Positions 43,277-52,449 of a stretch of 64,000 nucleotides of DNA are shown one piece after another; positions within the stretch are counted from its first letter, which is position 1; every line of letters begins with the position of its first letter. Both the position numbers and the translations under genes were made by a program. The stretch lies in contig CAZUNG010000001.1 in NCBI GenBank assembly GCA_964621905.1, positions 1 to 64,000 on the forward strand, given 5' to 3'. This stretch comes from Ruminococcus_G sp964621905. Its GTDB lineage: Bacteria; Bacillota; Clostridia; Lachnospirales; Lachnospiraceae. The notes below the pieces were generated by a model, which searched no databases, had not been told where the DNA came from, and saw nothing but the letters and a program-made list of their open reading frames with translations.

Positions 43277-43305
43277 TTGCATTTTATAAGGATGTTTAGT
43301 ATATT
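43277..43305 (+). promoter_or_regulatory. Promoter of plsX operon
   Basis: TTGCAT (43277-43282), a 17-bp spacer and TATATT (43300-43305), 54 bp before plsX. No FapR box (TTAGTACCTGGTACTAA-like) is present. Confidence 0.65.
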
Positions 43306-43358
43306 ATTCTTAGCGTCAATATTTGGAACGAAAAAAACAAAGGTTTGGAGATGAATAA

Positions 43359-44366
43359 ATGGAACAGATCGTAAAGGTTGCAGTAGATGCGATGGGAGGC
43401 GATTATGCACCGGAAGAACCGGTTAAAGGAGCCGTGGAGGCTGTCAGGGCAGATGAGCGGATCTTTGTATATCTGGTAGGAAAGAAAGACCTGATTGAAA
43501 AGGAACTGGAAAAATATACTTATCCGAAAGACAGAATTGAAGTGGTCCATGCATCGGAGATGATCGAAACAGCAGAACCGCCTGTGAATGCAATCCGCGG
43601 AAAGAAAGATTCTTCTATTGTAGTGGCATTGACATTGGTACGAAAAGGGGAGGCAGATGCATTTGTTTCTTCAGGAAGTACGGGAGCAGTGCTGGTTGGC
43701 GGCCAGGTGCTGGTGGGAAGAATCAAAGGGGTGGAGCGCGCTCCGCTTGCGCCGCTGATTCCAACCGCAAAAGGCGCTTCGCTTTTGATTGACTGCGGTG
43801 CCAATGTGGATGCAAGGCCTTCTCACCTGGTACAGTTTGCACAGATGGGGTCTGTCTATATGGAGAGTGTAATGGGGATCAAAAACCCCAGGGTTGCGAT
43901 CGTTAATATCGGGGCGGAAGAGGAAAAAGGAAATGCGCTTGTAAAAGAGACCTTCCCACTGCTGAAAGAGTGTCCTCATATCAATTTTATTGGAAGCATC
44001 GAAGCGCGTGACATCCCTGCGGGATATGCGGATGTTATTGTGTGCGAGGCATTTGTCGGCAATGTGATTTTAAAACTGTATGAAGGTGTGGGTGCAACGC
44101 TGATTTCGAAAGTGAAAGAAGGCATGATGACGACTTTGAGAAGTAAGATCGGTGCACTGCTTGTAAAACCGGCTTTGAAATCGACACTGAACACGTTTGA
44201 CGCCAGCCAATATGGCGGAGCTCCTCTGCTGGGGCTGAAAGGTCTGGTCGTAAAAACACATGGAAGCTCAAAGTCACTGGAATTTTGTAATTCTATTCTT
44301 CAATGTATCCAGTTTAAAGCTGAGAATATCAGCGGGAAAATTCAGGATCATATCACGGAAGCGTAA
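43359..44366 (+). CDS. plsX: Phosphate acyltransferase PlsX
   Basis: 335 residues. VAVDAMGGDYAPEEPVKGAVEA opens the protein; IVVALTLVRKGEADAFVSSGSTGAVLVGG and FIGSIEARDIPAGYADVIVCEAFVGNVILKL are typical. It transfers an acyl group from acyl-ACP to phosphate, giving the acyl phosphate used by PlsY in phospholipid synthesis. It leads the classic plsX-acpP-rnc-smc-ftsY order; fabD and fabG that often intervene are absent here. Confidence 0.96.
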   Translation: MEQIVKVAVDAMGGDYAPEEPVKGAVEAVRADERIFVYLVGKKDLIEKELEKYTYPKDRIEVVHASEMIETAEPPVNAIRGKKDSSIVVALTLVRKGEADAFVSSGSTGAVLVGGQVLVGRIKGVERAPLAPLIPTAKGASLLIDCGANVDARPSHLVQFAQMGSVYMESVMGIKNPRVAIVNIGAEEEKGNALVKETFPLLKECPHINFIGSIEARDIPAGYADVIVCEAFVGNVILKLYEGVGATLISKVKEGMMTTLRSKIGALLVKPALKSTLNTFDASQYGGAPLLGLKGLVVKTHGSSKSLEFCNSILQCIQFKAENISGKIQDHITEA

Positions 44367-44387
44367 AGGATGAGGGAGGAGAAGGGT

Positions 44388-44618
44388 ATGGAATACGAAA
44401 AACTTCAGGAGATCATTGCTGACGTTCTGAATGTGGATCAAGCAGAAGTAAAAATGGATACAACATTTGTCGATGATCTCTGTGCGGATTCTCTGGACAT
44501 TTTCCAGATTATTATGGCGTTGGAGGAAGAATTTGATATTGAGATCTCGAATGAAGAGGCAGAAAAGATTGTATCTGTCGGTGATGCGGTAGAAGCAATC
44601 CGGCACGCGATTGGATGA
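44388..44618 (+). CDS. acpP: Acyl carrier protein
   Basis: 76 residues, highly acidic. The phosphopantetheine serine is in CADSLDIFQIIMALEEEF (usual DSLD motif, about residue 35). The start is the ATG at 44388, preceded by GGGAGGAG; an earlier ATG (44370) would put that SD inside. It carries growing acyl chains for fatty-acid and PlsX/PlsY steps. It lies 21 nt after plsX. Confidence 0.95.
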   Translation: MEYEKLQEIIADVLNVDQAEVKMDTTFVDDLCADSLDIFQIIMALEEEFDIEISNEEAEKIVSVGDAVEAIRHAIG

Positions 44619-44640
44619 GAAAATAGGTATGTTAGTTATA

Positions 44641-44686
44641 GAAAGACTGTCTTGGGGAAAACTGTTCAGGTGAGACAGTCTTTTTG
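44641..44686 (+). terminator. Terminator/attenuator between acpP and rnc
   Basis: AAAGACTGTCT (44642-44652) pairs with AGACAGTCTTT (44673-44683), with TTTTTG following. It may reduce read-through from acpP into rnc, keeping ACP levels high. The 3' T-run adjoins the rnc SD. Confidence 0.7.
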
Positions 44687-44698
44687 ATTGGAGAAGAG

Positions 44699-45391
44699 AT
44701 GAAGACGGAAAAACAACAATGTGATTTGGAAAACAGGCTGGATTATCGATTTAAAAACCGGAACCTTCTGGAGATGGCACTGCGACACAGTTCTTACACG
44801 AATGAACACCGGATGCCGAGAGTGGAGTGCAATGAGCGTCTGGAATTTCTGGGAGATGCAGTGCTGGAACTTGTGTCAAGTGAATTTTTATATCAGACTT
44901 ATCCGGATTATCCGGAAGGAGAACTGACAAAATTCAGGGCAAGCCTCGTATGTGAACCAACACTTGCATACGACGCGAGACAGATTTGCCTCGGGGAATA
45001 TCTGCGCCTGGGAAAAGGGGAAGACAATTCAGGAGGGCGCAGGCGGGATTCTATAGTTTCCGATGCACTGGAGTCGATCATTGGGGCTATTTATCTGGAC
45101 GGAGGACTGGAGTGTGCGAAGGAATTTATCATCCGGCATGTGCTGAATGACATACAGCACAAACAGTTGTTTTACGACAGTAAGACAATTCTGCAGGAGA
45201 TTGTGCAGGGGAGCATGCAGGGGGACATCGTCTATCAGCTGGTGGGAGAGGACGGTCCTGACCATGACAAAACATTTACAGCAGAAGTACAGGTGAACGG
45301 GCAGATTCTGGGAACCGGTAAAGGACGGACAAAAAAGGCAGCGGAGCAGGCAGCCGCGTATCATGCGATCTGTGAGCTGAAAAAGAAATAG
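44699..45391 (+). CDS. rnc: Ribonuclease III
   Basis: 230 residues: catalytic domain (1-150) with the signature NERLEFLGDAVLELVSSEFL and the second acidic site DALESIIGAIYLD, and a dsRNA-binding domain (about 158-228; ending KKAAEQAAAYHAICELKKK). It cuts double-stranded RNA in rRNA and mRNA processing. The ATG at 44699 lies after GGAGAAGAG; a TTG at 44684 is upstream in frame. smc follows 7 nt later. Confidence 0.96.
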   Translation: MKTEKQQCDLENRLDYRFKNRNLLEMALRHSSYTNEHRMPRVECNERLEFLGDAVLELVSSEFLYQTYPDYPEGELTKFRASLVCEPTLAYDARQICLGEYLRLGKGEDNSGGRRRDSIVSDALESIIGAIYLDGGLECAKEFIIRHVLNDIQHKQLFYDSKTILQEIVQGSMQGDIVYQLVGEDGPDHDKTFTAEVQVNGQILGTGKGRTKKAAEQAAAYHAICELKKK

Positions 45392-45398
45392 GAGAGTC

Positions 45399-48300
45399 AT
45401 GTATTTAAAGAGCATTGAAATCCAGGGGTTTAAGTCGTTTGCAAATAAAATATGCTTTGAATTCCACAACGGAATTACGGGGATCGTAGGTCCGAACGGG
45501 AGTGGGAAAAGTAATGTGGGGGATGCCGTCCGCTGGGTGCTTGGTGAACAGAGTGCCAAGCAGCTGCGCGGCGGCAATATGCAGGATGTCATCTTTTCCG
45601 GGACAGAAAACAGAAAACCACTCGGCTTTGCATCGGTTGCGATCACACTGGACAATTCGGATCATAAACTTGAGATAGAATATGAAGAGGTTACGGTCAC
45701 GAGAAGGCTGTATCGGTCAGGGGAAAGTGAATATCTGCTGAATGGCGCTTCCTGCAGGCTGAAAGATATCAATGAACTATTTTATGATACAGGTATCGGG
45801 AAAGAAGGATATTCGATCATCGGCCAGGGTCAGATTGATAAGATCTTAAGCGGAAAGCCGGAAGAGCGCCGGGAGTTATTTGATGAGGCGGCCGGCATTG
45901 TCAAATTTAAGCGCAGAAAAAATACAGCTGTTAAGAAACTGACGGAGGAACAGCAGAATCTTGTCCGTGTCAATGATATCTTAAGTGAGCTGACAAGGCA
46001 GCTGGGCCCGCTGTCGAGGCAATCCGAGACAGCGCGCATTTATATCAAAAAGAGAGAAGAGCTGAAACATTTTGAAATCTGTATGTTTCTTTCGGAACTG
46101 GAACACAGCAGAACACAGCTGACTCAGATTGAGGAAAAATACCATATTGCAGACGAAGATCTAAAAACTTCCGCCCGTGAATTTGAACAGACGAAGGCTG
46201 AGTATGAAACACTGGAACGCGGGATGGAGGCTCTGGATGAAAAGATTGAGCAGACGAGAGAGGCCGCGGCAAACAGTGCACTTTTAAAACAGCAGCTGGA
46301 AGGACAGCGGAACGTATTAAAGGAACAGATTAATACGGCGCGTCTGAATGATGAGCACTATCAGAACCGTGCGGATGCCATTGGGAATGAACTGAACAGG
46401 CATGAGGAAGAAGCTTTGAAGTGTCTGAGTGAAAAAGAAAAGCTGCTGGCTGAAAGACAGAAATCCGAACGTGTACAGGCTGAGAAGGAAGAGGCGTTAA
46501 AAAATCTGCAGGACGAAATTGCAGCTGTCAGCAGATCTGTAGAGGACGGAAAGAGCAGGATCATTGAACTGCTGAACAAAAGAGCATCTACCAAAGGTAA
46601 GCTGCAGCGTTACGATGCCATGCAGGAACAGATTCAGATCCGTAAGTCTGAATTAAATCAGCGCTACATACAGACAAAAAGTGAGGAGAGCCAGCAGAAG
46701 GATTCAGAGCGCACGTACCAGGAACAGTATGAGAAAATCACCGCCGGAGTCGAAGAGATGAGCCGGGAACAGAAACGGCTGGAACAGGAAGTGGCGTCGA
46801 TTCAGCAGCAGCTTGCCGAACAGAACCGGCAGATGGAAGTCGGTCAGACCGCGTACCACAGGGAAGCTTCGCGCCTCGAGTCTCTGAAAAATCTAACCGA
46901 ACGATATGATGGTTACGGCAACAGCATCCGGCGTGTGATGGAGCAGAAGCACAAATATCCGGGCATACAAGGTGTTGTGGCCGATCTCATCCAGACCGAG
47001 AAAAGGTATGAGACTGCTGTGGAAACTGCACTTGGAGGCAGTATCCAGAATATTGTTACGGATAATGAGAATACTGCAAAATCAATGATAGATTTTTTGA
47101 AGAAAAACAGATATGGCCGTGCAACGTTTCTGCCGCTCACAACGGTAAGAGGAGGGGGATCATTTCCAAAACCGGAAGCGCTGAGAGAAGAAGGGGTCAT
47201 TGGACTGGCACATACACTGGTAAAGACGGAATCCAGATATGAATCTCTGATCCAGTATCTGTTGGGGAGGACACTTGTCGTTGATCACATCGATCATGCG
47301 ATTGTGCTGGGAAGAAAGTACAGACATTCTCTTAGAATGGTAACCCTGGAAGGGGAATCGTTCAGTCCGGGAGGGTCCATGACGGGAGGTGCCTTCAAAA
47401 ACAGCAGTAATCTGCTGGGACGCCGCCGTGAACTGGAAGAGCTTGAGCACAATGTAAAAATGCTGAAGCAGGAGATGGAGGAAATGCAGCGGGTGATTGA
47501 GGATAACCGCAGCAAAAGAAATGTTCTGCGTGACACTATTATGGAAATGTCAGAGCGTATTCAGGAACAGTGCATTCTACAGAATACGGCAAGCATGAAT
47601 CTTACGCAGACACGGGAGAAACTGGCGCAGACAAAGAGCGGTTATGCACAGCTGAAAAATGAACAGGACGAGCTTTTTGCACAGATGCAGGAGATTACCG
47701 GCAGCAGTGCAGCGATTCAGGAAGAACTGGAAGAATCCAAAGTTCAGGAAGAACGTATTCAGCAGGAAATATCGGACAGTCAGGAAAAGGCAGATACGCT
47801 GCGAAAGGCAGAAGAACAGGCGGTATCGCAGCTGGAATCCGTACATCTTGCGTACGCACAGCTGAAGCAGAAAGAAGAATTTATGAATCAGACACTTGGC
47901 CGGATTCATCGGGAGGAGGCTGCCCTCAAAGAAGAACTGGCGCAGATTCGCCGGACGCTAAGCAGCGGAAGCGGCCAGATGGCAGAGATTGAACAGCAGA
48001 TTGCTGAGATGGAACGGTCGATTGAAGCCGCCGCCGGCAAAACTAAACTGCTGGAGCAGAAGACGAAAAACTACAATATTGAAAAAGAAAAGATGAGCAA
48101 GAGCCATAAGGCGTTCTTTGAGAAGCGGGATGAGCTCTCCCAGAAAATGAATTTGCTGGATAAAGAGTGTTTCCGTTTGAATAATCAGAAAGAAAAGCTC
48201 GAAGAGTCACGGGAAGCCAGAATCAACTATATGTGGGAAGAGTACGAAGTGACTCCCGGCGGCGCGGCAGCCCTTGTTATAGAAGAAATTCCGGAGCCAG

Positions 48301-48959
48301 GAGAGCTGAAAAAAGAAATTGCCGCCTGTAAGGAGGAGATCCGCAAGCTTGGACCTGTGAACGTCAATGCAATCGAAGACTATAAAGAACTGAAGGAACG
48401 CCATGAATTTCTGGAAACACAGCACCATGACCTGGTAGAAGCGGAAGCGACCCTGGTGAATATCATTGATGAGCTGGACGCGGGCATGCGAAAACAGTTT
48501 GTTGAAAAATTTGAAGAAATCAGAAAAGAATTTGACCGGGTGTTCAGGCAGCTGTTCGGGGGCGGAAAAGGGACGCTGGAGCTGATGGAAGATGAAGATG
48601 TGCTGGAAGCGGGAATCAAAATCATTTCGCAGCCTCCCGGAAAGAAGCTGCAGAATATGATGCAGCTGTCAGGCGGAGAGAAAGCACTGACGGCGATCGC
48701 GCTGCTGTTTGCAATTCAAAATCTGAAACCTTCGCCTTTCTGTCTGCTGGATGAAATTGAGGCTGCGCTGGATGACTCCAATGTTACGCGCTTTGCCGAG
48801 TACCTTCATAAGTTGACAAAGAATACACAATTCATTATTATTACACATAGGAGAGGTACCATGACGGCTGCTGACCGACTGTACGGGATTACCATGCAGG
48901 AAAAAGGTGTGTCAACGCTGGTATCTGTCAATCTCATCGAAAATGATCTGGATAAATAG
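45399..48959 (+). CDS. smc: Chromosome segregation protein SMC
   Basis: 1186 residues. N-terminal ATPase half with GPNGSGKSNV (about 32-41), two long coiled coils, a hinge around 520-650 (KYPGIQGVVADLIQ to FSPGGSMTGGAF) and a C-terminal half with the LSGGEK signature (about 1089) and Walker B CLLDEIEAALDDSNV (about 1109). It condenses and segregates the chromosome with ScpAB. AGGAG precedes the ATG. It follows rnc and precedes ftsY as in other Firmicutes. Confidence 0.98.
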   Translation: MYLKSIEIQGFKSFANKICFEFHNGITGIVGPNGSGKSNVGDAVRWVLGEQSAKQLRGGNMQDVIFSGTENRKPLGFASVAITLDNSDHKLEIEYEEVTVTRRLYRSGESEYLLNGASCRLKDINELFYDTGIGKEGYSIIGQGQIDKILSGKPEERRELFDEAAGIVKFKRRKNTAVKKLTEEQQNLVRVNDILSELTRQLGPLSRQSETARIYIKKREELKHFEICMFLSELEHSRTQLTQIEEKYHIADEDLKTSAREFEQTKAEYETLERGMEALDEKIEQTREAAANSALLKQQLEGQRNVLKEQINTARLNDEHYQNRADAIGNELNRHEEEALKCLSEKEKLLAERQKSERVQAEKEEALKNLQDEIAAVSRSVEDGKSRIIELLNKRASTKGKLQRYDAMQEQIQIRKSELNQRYIQTKSEESQQKDSERTYQEQYEKITAGVEEMSREQKRLEQEVASIQQQLAEQNRQMEVGQTAYHREASRLESLKNLTERYDGYGNSIRRVMEQKHKYPGIQGVVADLIQTEKRYETAVETALGGSIQNIVTDNENTAKSMIDFLKKNRYGRATFLPLTTVRGGGSFPKPEALREEGVIGLAHTLVKTESRYESLIQYLLGRTLVVDHIDHAIVLGRKYRHSLRMVTLEGESFSPGGSMTGGAFKNSSNLLGRRRELEELEHNVKMLKQEMEEMQRVIEDNRSKRNVLRDTIMEMSERIQEQCILQNTASMNLTQTREKLAQTKSGYAQLKNEQDELFAQMQEITGSSAAIQEELEESKVQEERIQQEISDSQEKADTLRKAEEQAVSQLESVHLAYAQLKQKEEFMNQTLGRIHREEAALKEELAQIRRTLSSGSGQMAEIEQQIAEMERSIEAAAGKTKLLEQKTKNYNIEKEKMSKSHKAFFEKRDELSQKMNLLDKECFRLNNQKEKLEESREARINYMWEEYEVTPGGAAALVIEEIPEPGELKKEIAACKEEIRKLGPVNVNAIEDYKELKERHEFLETQHHDLVEAEATLVNIIDELDAGMRKQFVEKFEEIRKEFDRVFRQLFGGGKGTLELMEDEDVLEAGIKIISQPPGKKLQNMMQLSGGEKALTAIALLFAIQNLKPSPFCLLDEIEAALDDSNVTRFAEYLHKLTKNTQFIIITHRRGTMTAADRLYGITMQEKGVSTLVSVNLIENDLDK

Positions 48960-48972
48960 GGGGCATTAACAT

Positions 48973-49911
48973 ATGGCAGAAGAAAAACAAGGATTTTTCA
49001 AACGTCTGGTGAGTGGATTATCCAAAACCAGAGACAATATTGTATCGGGGATTGATTCTATTTTCAGCGGATTTTCCAGTATAGATGAGGATTTTTATGA
49101 AGAAATCGAAGAAATCCTTGTCATGGGCGATATTGGAATCAACACGACAAATGCGATTATTGAAAATCTGAAGCAGCAGGTGAAAGAAAAAAAGATTAAG
49201 GAACCATCAGAATGCAAACAGCTGTTGATCGACAGCATCAAACAGCAGATGGATGTCGGCGAGACGGCATACGACTTTGAGAACAGAAAGTCAGTTGTGC
49301 TTGTCATCGGTGTAAATGGCGTCGGAAAAACGACCTCAGTCGGAAAACTGGCGGGAAAGCTAAAGGATCAGAACAAAAAAGTGGTTCTGGCCGCGGCGGA
49401 TACGTTTCGTGCAGCCGCCGGGGAGCAGCTGACAGAATGGGCACACCGTGCAGGCGTTGAGATCATCGGCGGACAGCAGGGTGCCGATCCGGCGGCTGTT
49501 GTGTATGATGCGGTACAGGCGGCAAAGGCGAGAAATGCGGATATTCTGTTGTGTGATACGGCGGGACGCCTGCATAACAAAAAGAATCTGATGGAAGAAC
49601 TGAAAAAAATATACCGTATTCTGGAACGGGAATACCCGGAGGCATATCTGGAGACTCTGGTTGTGCTGGACGGTACGACGGGCCAGAATGCGCTCGCCCA
49701 GGCGAAACAGTTTGCAGAGGTGGCAAATGTGACGGGCATCATTTTGACGAAACTGGATGGCACCGCCAAAGGAGGGATTGCTGTCGCGATCCAGTCAGAA
49801 CTTGATATTCCGGTGAAATATATCGGGGTAGGCGAAACCATTGACGATCTCCAGAAGTTTGATTCTTCGGAATTTGTCAATGCGCTGTTTCATAAAAATG
49901 ATGATAATTAG
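48973..49911 (+). CDS. ftsY: Signal recognition particle receptor FtsY
   Basis: 312 residues: helical N domain (1-95) and a GTPase G domain with GVNGVGKTTSVGKLA, DTFRAAAGEQL, DTAGRLHNKKNLMEEL and TKLDGTAKGG. No long acidic N-terminal A domain, as usual for Firmicutes. It docks Ffh-ribosome complexes at the membrane for co-translational insertion. It starts 13 nt after smc. Confidence 0.97.
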   Translation: MAEEKQGFFKRLVSGLSKTRDNIVSGIDSIFSGFSSIDEDFYEEIEEILVMGDIGINTTNAIIENLKQQVKEKKIKEPSECKQLLIDSIKQQMDVGETAYDFENRKSVVLVIGVNGVGKTTSVGKLAGKLKDQNKKVVLAAADTFRAAAGEQLTEWAHRAGVEIIGGQQGADPAAVVYDAVQAAKARNADILLCDTAGRLHNKKNLMEELKKIYRILEREYPEAYLETLVVLDGTTGQNALAQAKQFAEVANVTGIILTKLDGTAKGGIAVAIQSELDIPVKYIGVGETIDDLQKFDSSEFVNALFHKNDDN

Positions 49912-49958
49912 TGGGAGATACAGCATGTGCCGGACCGGGTGCAGATGGAGGATACTAT

Positions 49959-51170
49959 ATGTTAACGTTAGAGAAATTTGAAGAAGCGTCAGAAGTCGTA
50001 AAACAAGTGACGCAGGAGACGAAGCTGGTCTACAGTGAGTATTTCAGTGCCAGCACCGGAAACAAAGTTTATTTAAAACCGGAAAATATGCAGGTGACAG
50101 GGGCCTACAAGATCAGGGGGGCTTACTATAAGATCAGTACGCTCACAGATGAAGAACGTTCCAAGGGGCTGATCACAGCGTCAGCGGGAAATCATGCACA
50201 GGGCGTGGCATATGCAGCCAAAAAATTTGGTGTGAAGGCGGTTATCGTCATGCCGACGACAACTCCGCTGATCAAAGTAGAGCGCACCAAGAGTTATGGG
50301 GCGGAAGTTGTGCTGGAAGGCGATGTCTATGATGAGGCATGCGAACATGCTTATCAGCTGGCAGAGGAGCACGGCTACACCTTTATTCATCCGTTTGACG
50401 ATCCTGCGGTTGCTACCGGTCAGGGGACGATTGCGATGGAGATCGTAAAAGAACTCCCTCTGGTGGACTATATTCTGGTTCCGATCGGAGGAGGAGGCCT
50501 TGCGACGGGCGTCTCCACACTTGCAAAGCTTTTGAACCCGAACATCAAAGTGATCGGGGTGGAACCGGCAGGTGCAAACTGTATGCAGGCATCCCTGGAT
50601 AAGGGGGAAGTCATAACACTCCCGCATATTGATACGATTGCAGACGGTACGGCGGTAAAGACACCGGGAGAAGTGATTTTCCCGTATATTCAGAAGAACC
50701 TGGACGAAATCATCACGGTGGAGGATGAGGAACTGATCGTTTCTTTCCTGGATATGGTGGAAAATCATAAGATGATCGTGGAAAATTCCGGCCTGCTGAC
50801 CGTTGCGGCTCTGAAACATCTGGATATGAAAAATAAAAAGATTGTTTCAATTTTGAGCGGGGGCAACATGGATGTGATCACGATGTCTTCCGTTGTACAA
50901 AACGGTCTGATCCAGAGAGACCGGATTTTTACGATCTCTGTACTGCTTCCTGATAAGCCGGGTGAACTTGTAAGAGTTTCACAGGTGATCGCTGAGGAGC
51001 AGGGAAATGTCATCCGTCTGGATCATAACCAGTTCTTCAGTACGAACCGCAATGCGGCCGTTGAGCTGAAGATTACGCTGGAAGCATTCGGAACCCAGCA
51101 CAAGGGGCAGATCGTCAGAGCTCTTGAGGAGCATGGGTACCGTCCCAAGCTGATTCGTCCGAATCTGTAA
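49959..51170 (+). CDS. ilvA: Threonine ammonia-lyase with C-terminal ACT domain
   Basis: 403 residues. A PLP fold type II domain (1-325) with Lys in GAYKIRGAYYKI, the glycine-rich IGGGGLATGVST loop, and ASAGNHAQGVA. The last 75 residues (RIFTISVLLPDKPGELVRVSQVIAEEQGNV onward) form an ACT domain. It deaminates threonine to 2-oxobutanoate, feeding isoleucine synthesis or threonine catabolism. The start is the ATG at 49959 after GGAGG; the longer ORF start just after ftsY has no SD. Confidence 0.92.
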   Translation: MLTLEKFEEASEVVKQVTQETKLVYSEYFSASTGNKVYLKPENMQVTGAYKIRGAYYKISTLTDEERSKGLITASAGNHAQGVAYAAKKFGVKAVIVMPTTTPLIKVERTKSYGAEVVLEGDVYDEACEHAYQLAEEHGYTFIHPFDDPAVATGQGTIAMEIVKELPLVDYILVPIGGGGLATGVSTLAKLLNPNIKVIGVEPAGANCMQASLDKGEVITLPHIDTIADGTAVKTPGEVIFPYIQKNLDEIITVEDEELIVSFLDMVENHKMIVENSGLLTVAALKHLDMKNKKIVSILSGGNMDVITMSSVVQNGLIQRDRIFTISVLLPDKPGELVRVSQVIAEEQGNVIRLDHNQFFSTNRNAAVELKITLEAFGTQHKGQIVRALEEHGYRPKLIRPNL

Positions 51171-51185
51171 AAACAGATCAAGACA

Positions 51186-51233
51186 ATAAAAAGCGTATTG
51201 CCGGGCTGGCTGTTGTGCCGGGGCAATACGCTT
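51186..51233. terminator. Terminator between ilvA and the DUF362 gene
   Basis: AAGCGTATTGCC (51190-51201) pairs with GGCAATACGCTT (51222-51233), with a 20-nt loop. It lies between convergent genes. Confidence 0.75.
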
Positions 51234-51253
51234 GCTGTTTCTCTGCGAAACGT

Positions 51254-52363
51254 TTATTTGACTTCAATCAGTTCGTACTCTTTGCGGCCAAGTCCCAGCT
51301 TCACTGCATGATCGATACAGACCATCCAGTTGGTTTCCGGGCTGATGGCGCTGAAGTGATCGTGACCTTCGTGGTCGGATTCATCGAGCAGGCTTCCCGG
51401 TGTGACGGGCTGAGCGTTGACGGCGTCGGCACATGCGACATCGAGCGCAACCGGATCGAAGGAGGCGAACATTCCGACATCCGGGATGACTGACAGGTCG
51501 TTGTCCGGATGACAGTCGCAGAACGGTGCGACATCGATCACGAGACTGATGTGGAAATGAGGGCGTCCGCCGAGGACTGCCTTGGAATACTCCGCAATCT
51601 TCTTGTTCAGGATATCGTTGGATTCGTCAGAAGCTTCACGGATCGCATCCTGCGGACAGGCTCCGATACAGCGGCCGCAGCCGACACATTTATTGTGATC
51701 AATCGACGCTTTTTTATCTGTGATCGTGATCGCCTCATGTGCACAGTTTTTGGTGCATAGGGCACAGCCGACACATTTACGTTCTTTCACGAACGGTTTT
51801 CCGGCATTGTGCATCTCCATCTTTCCGGCGCGGGAACCGCAGCCCATTCCGATATTTTTCAAGGCTCCGCCGAATCCGGTGAATTCATGTCCTTTAAAAT
51901 GATTCAGCGATATCAAGATATCTGCATCCATGATCGCCTGCCCGATTTTGGCTTCTTTGACGTGCTCGCCGCCCTCGACAGGGACAAGGGCTTCATCAGT
52001 CCCCTTCAGTCCGTCGCCGATGAGGATGTGGCATCCGGTTGAAAATGGAGAAAATCCGTTTTCGTAAGCGCTGTTCAAATGGTCGAGGGCATTTTTTCTC
52101 CCGCCTATGTAGAGCGTGTTGCAGTCTGTCAGGAAGGGACGGCCGCCCAGTTCGCGGACAACGTCAACGACAGTTTTCGCATAATTGGGACGAAGATATG
52201 CCAGGTTTCCGGGTTCTCCGAAATGCATCTTGATGGCGGTGTAGCGCCTGTCAAACTTAATATTTTCGATGCCGGCCGCTTTGATGAGCTTGGTTAGTTT
52301 TTGCTGGCGGTTTGATTTCATGGTTGTGCGAAGATTGGTATAGTAGACTTTTGAAGCTTCCAT
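51254..52363 (-). CDS. DUF362 domain protein with two 4Fe-4S ferredoxin motifs
   Basis: 369 residues. A DUF362 core (FGEPGNLAYLRPNYAKTVVDVVRELGGRPFLTD) with a ferredoxin domain inserted near residues 185-250, carrying CVGCALCTKNCAHEAI and CVGCGRCIGACPQDAI, each CxxCxxCxxxC. It should bind two 4Fe-4S clusters. The DUF362 reaction is unknown. It is divergent from larB and shares a palindromic intergenic site, so a link to nickel or redox metabolism is possible but unproven. SD GGAGGT lies 5 nt before the ATG. Confidence 0.88.
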   Translation of the reverse strand: MEASKVYYTNLRTTMKSNRQQKLTKLIKAAGIENIKFDRRYTAIKMHFGEPGNLAYLRPNYAKTVVDVVRELGGRPFLTDCNTLYIGGRKNALDHLNSAYENGFSPFSTGCHILIGDGLKGTDEALVPVEGGEHVKEAKIGQAIMDADILISLNHFKGHEFTGFGGALKNIGMGCGSRAGKMEMHNAGKPFVKERKCVGCALCTKNCAHEAITITDKKASIDHNKCVGCGRCIGACPQDAIREASDESNDILNKKIAEYSKAVLGGRPHFHISLVIDVAPFCDCHPDNDLSVIPDVGMFASFDPVALDVACADAVNAQPVTPGSLLDESDHEGHDHFSAISPETNWMVCIDHAVKLGLGRKEYELIEVK

Positions 52364-52374
52364 ATGATACCTCC

Positions 52375-52398
52375 ATGATGTAATTTTATTTACATCAT
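52375..52398. promoter_or_regulatory. Palindrome between DUF362 and larB (candidate operator)
   Basis: A perfect 9-bp inverted repeat ATGATGTAA (52375-52383)/TTACATCAT (52390-52398) with a 6-bp spacer overlaps the proposed larB -35. There is no following T-run. The position suits a regulator that controls one or both divergent genes. Confidence 0.5.
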
Positions 52399-52418
52399 TG
52401 TATCATAGATGCTATAAT
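52389..52418 (+). promoter_or_regulatory. Promoter of larBCE
   Basis: TTTACA (52389-52394), an 18-bp spacer and TATAAT (52413-52418), 31 bp before larB; the -35 lies inside the palindrome. Confidence 0.55.
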
Positions 52419-52449
52419 ATCGAAAGGTGAAAAAAAGAGGGTTAATAAT

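Noticed and set aside
43277..43358. FapR operator upstream of plsX
   Set aside because: No TTAGTACCTGGTACTAA-like palindrome; only a short TTAGTATATTA stretch overlapping the -10.
49911..49958. N-terminal extension of threonine ammonia-lyase starting at the ftsY stop
   Set aside because: No SD before 49911, while GGAGG precedes the ATG at 49959, and the extension lacks family similarity.
49912..49958. A fifth hairpin-SD element before ilvA (GCCGGACCGGG region)
   Set aside because: The arms do not pair properly and the resemblance to the other four elements is limited to composition.
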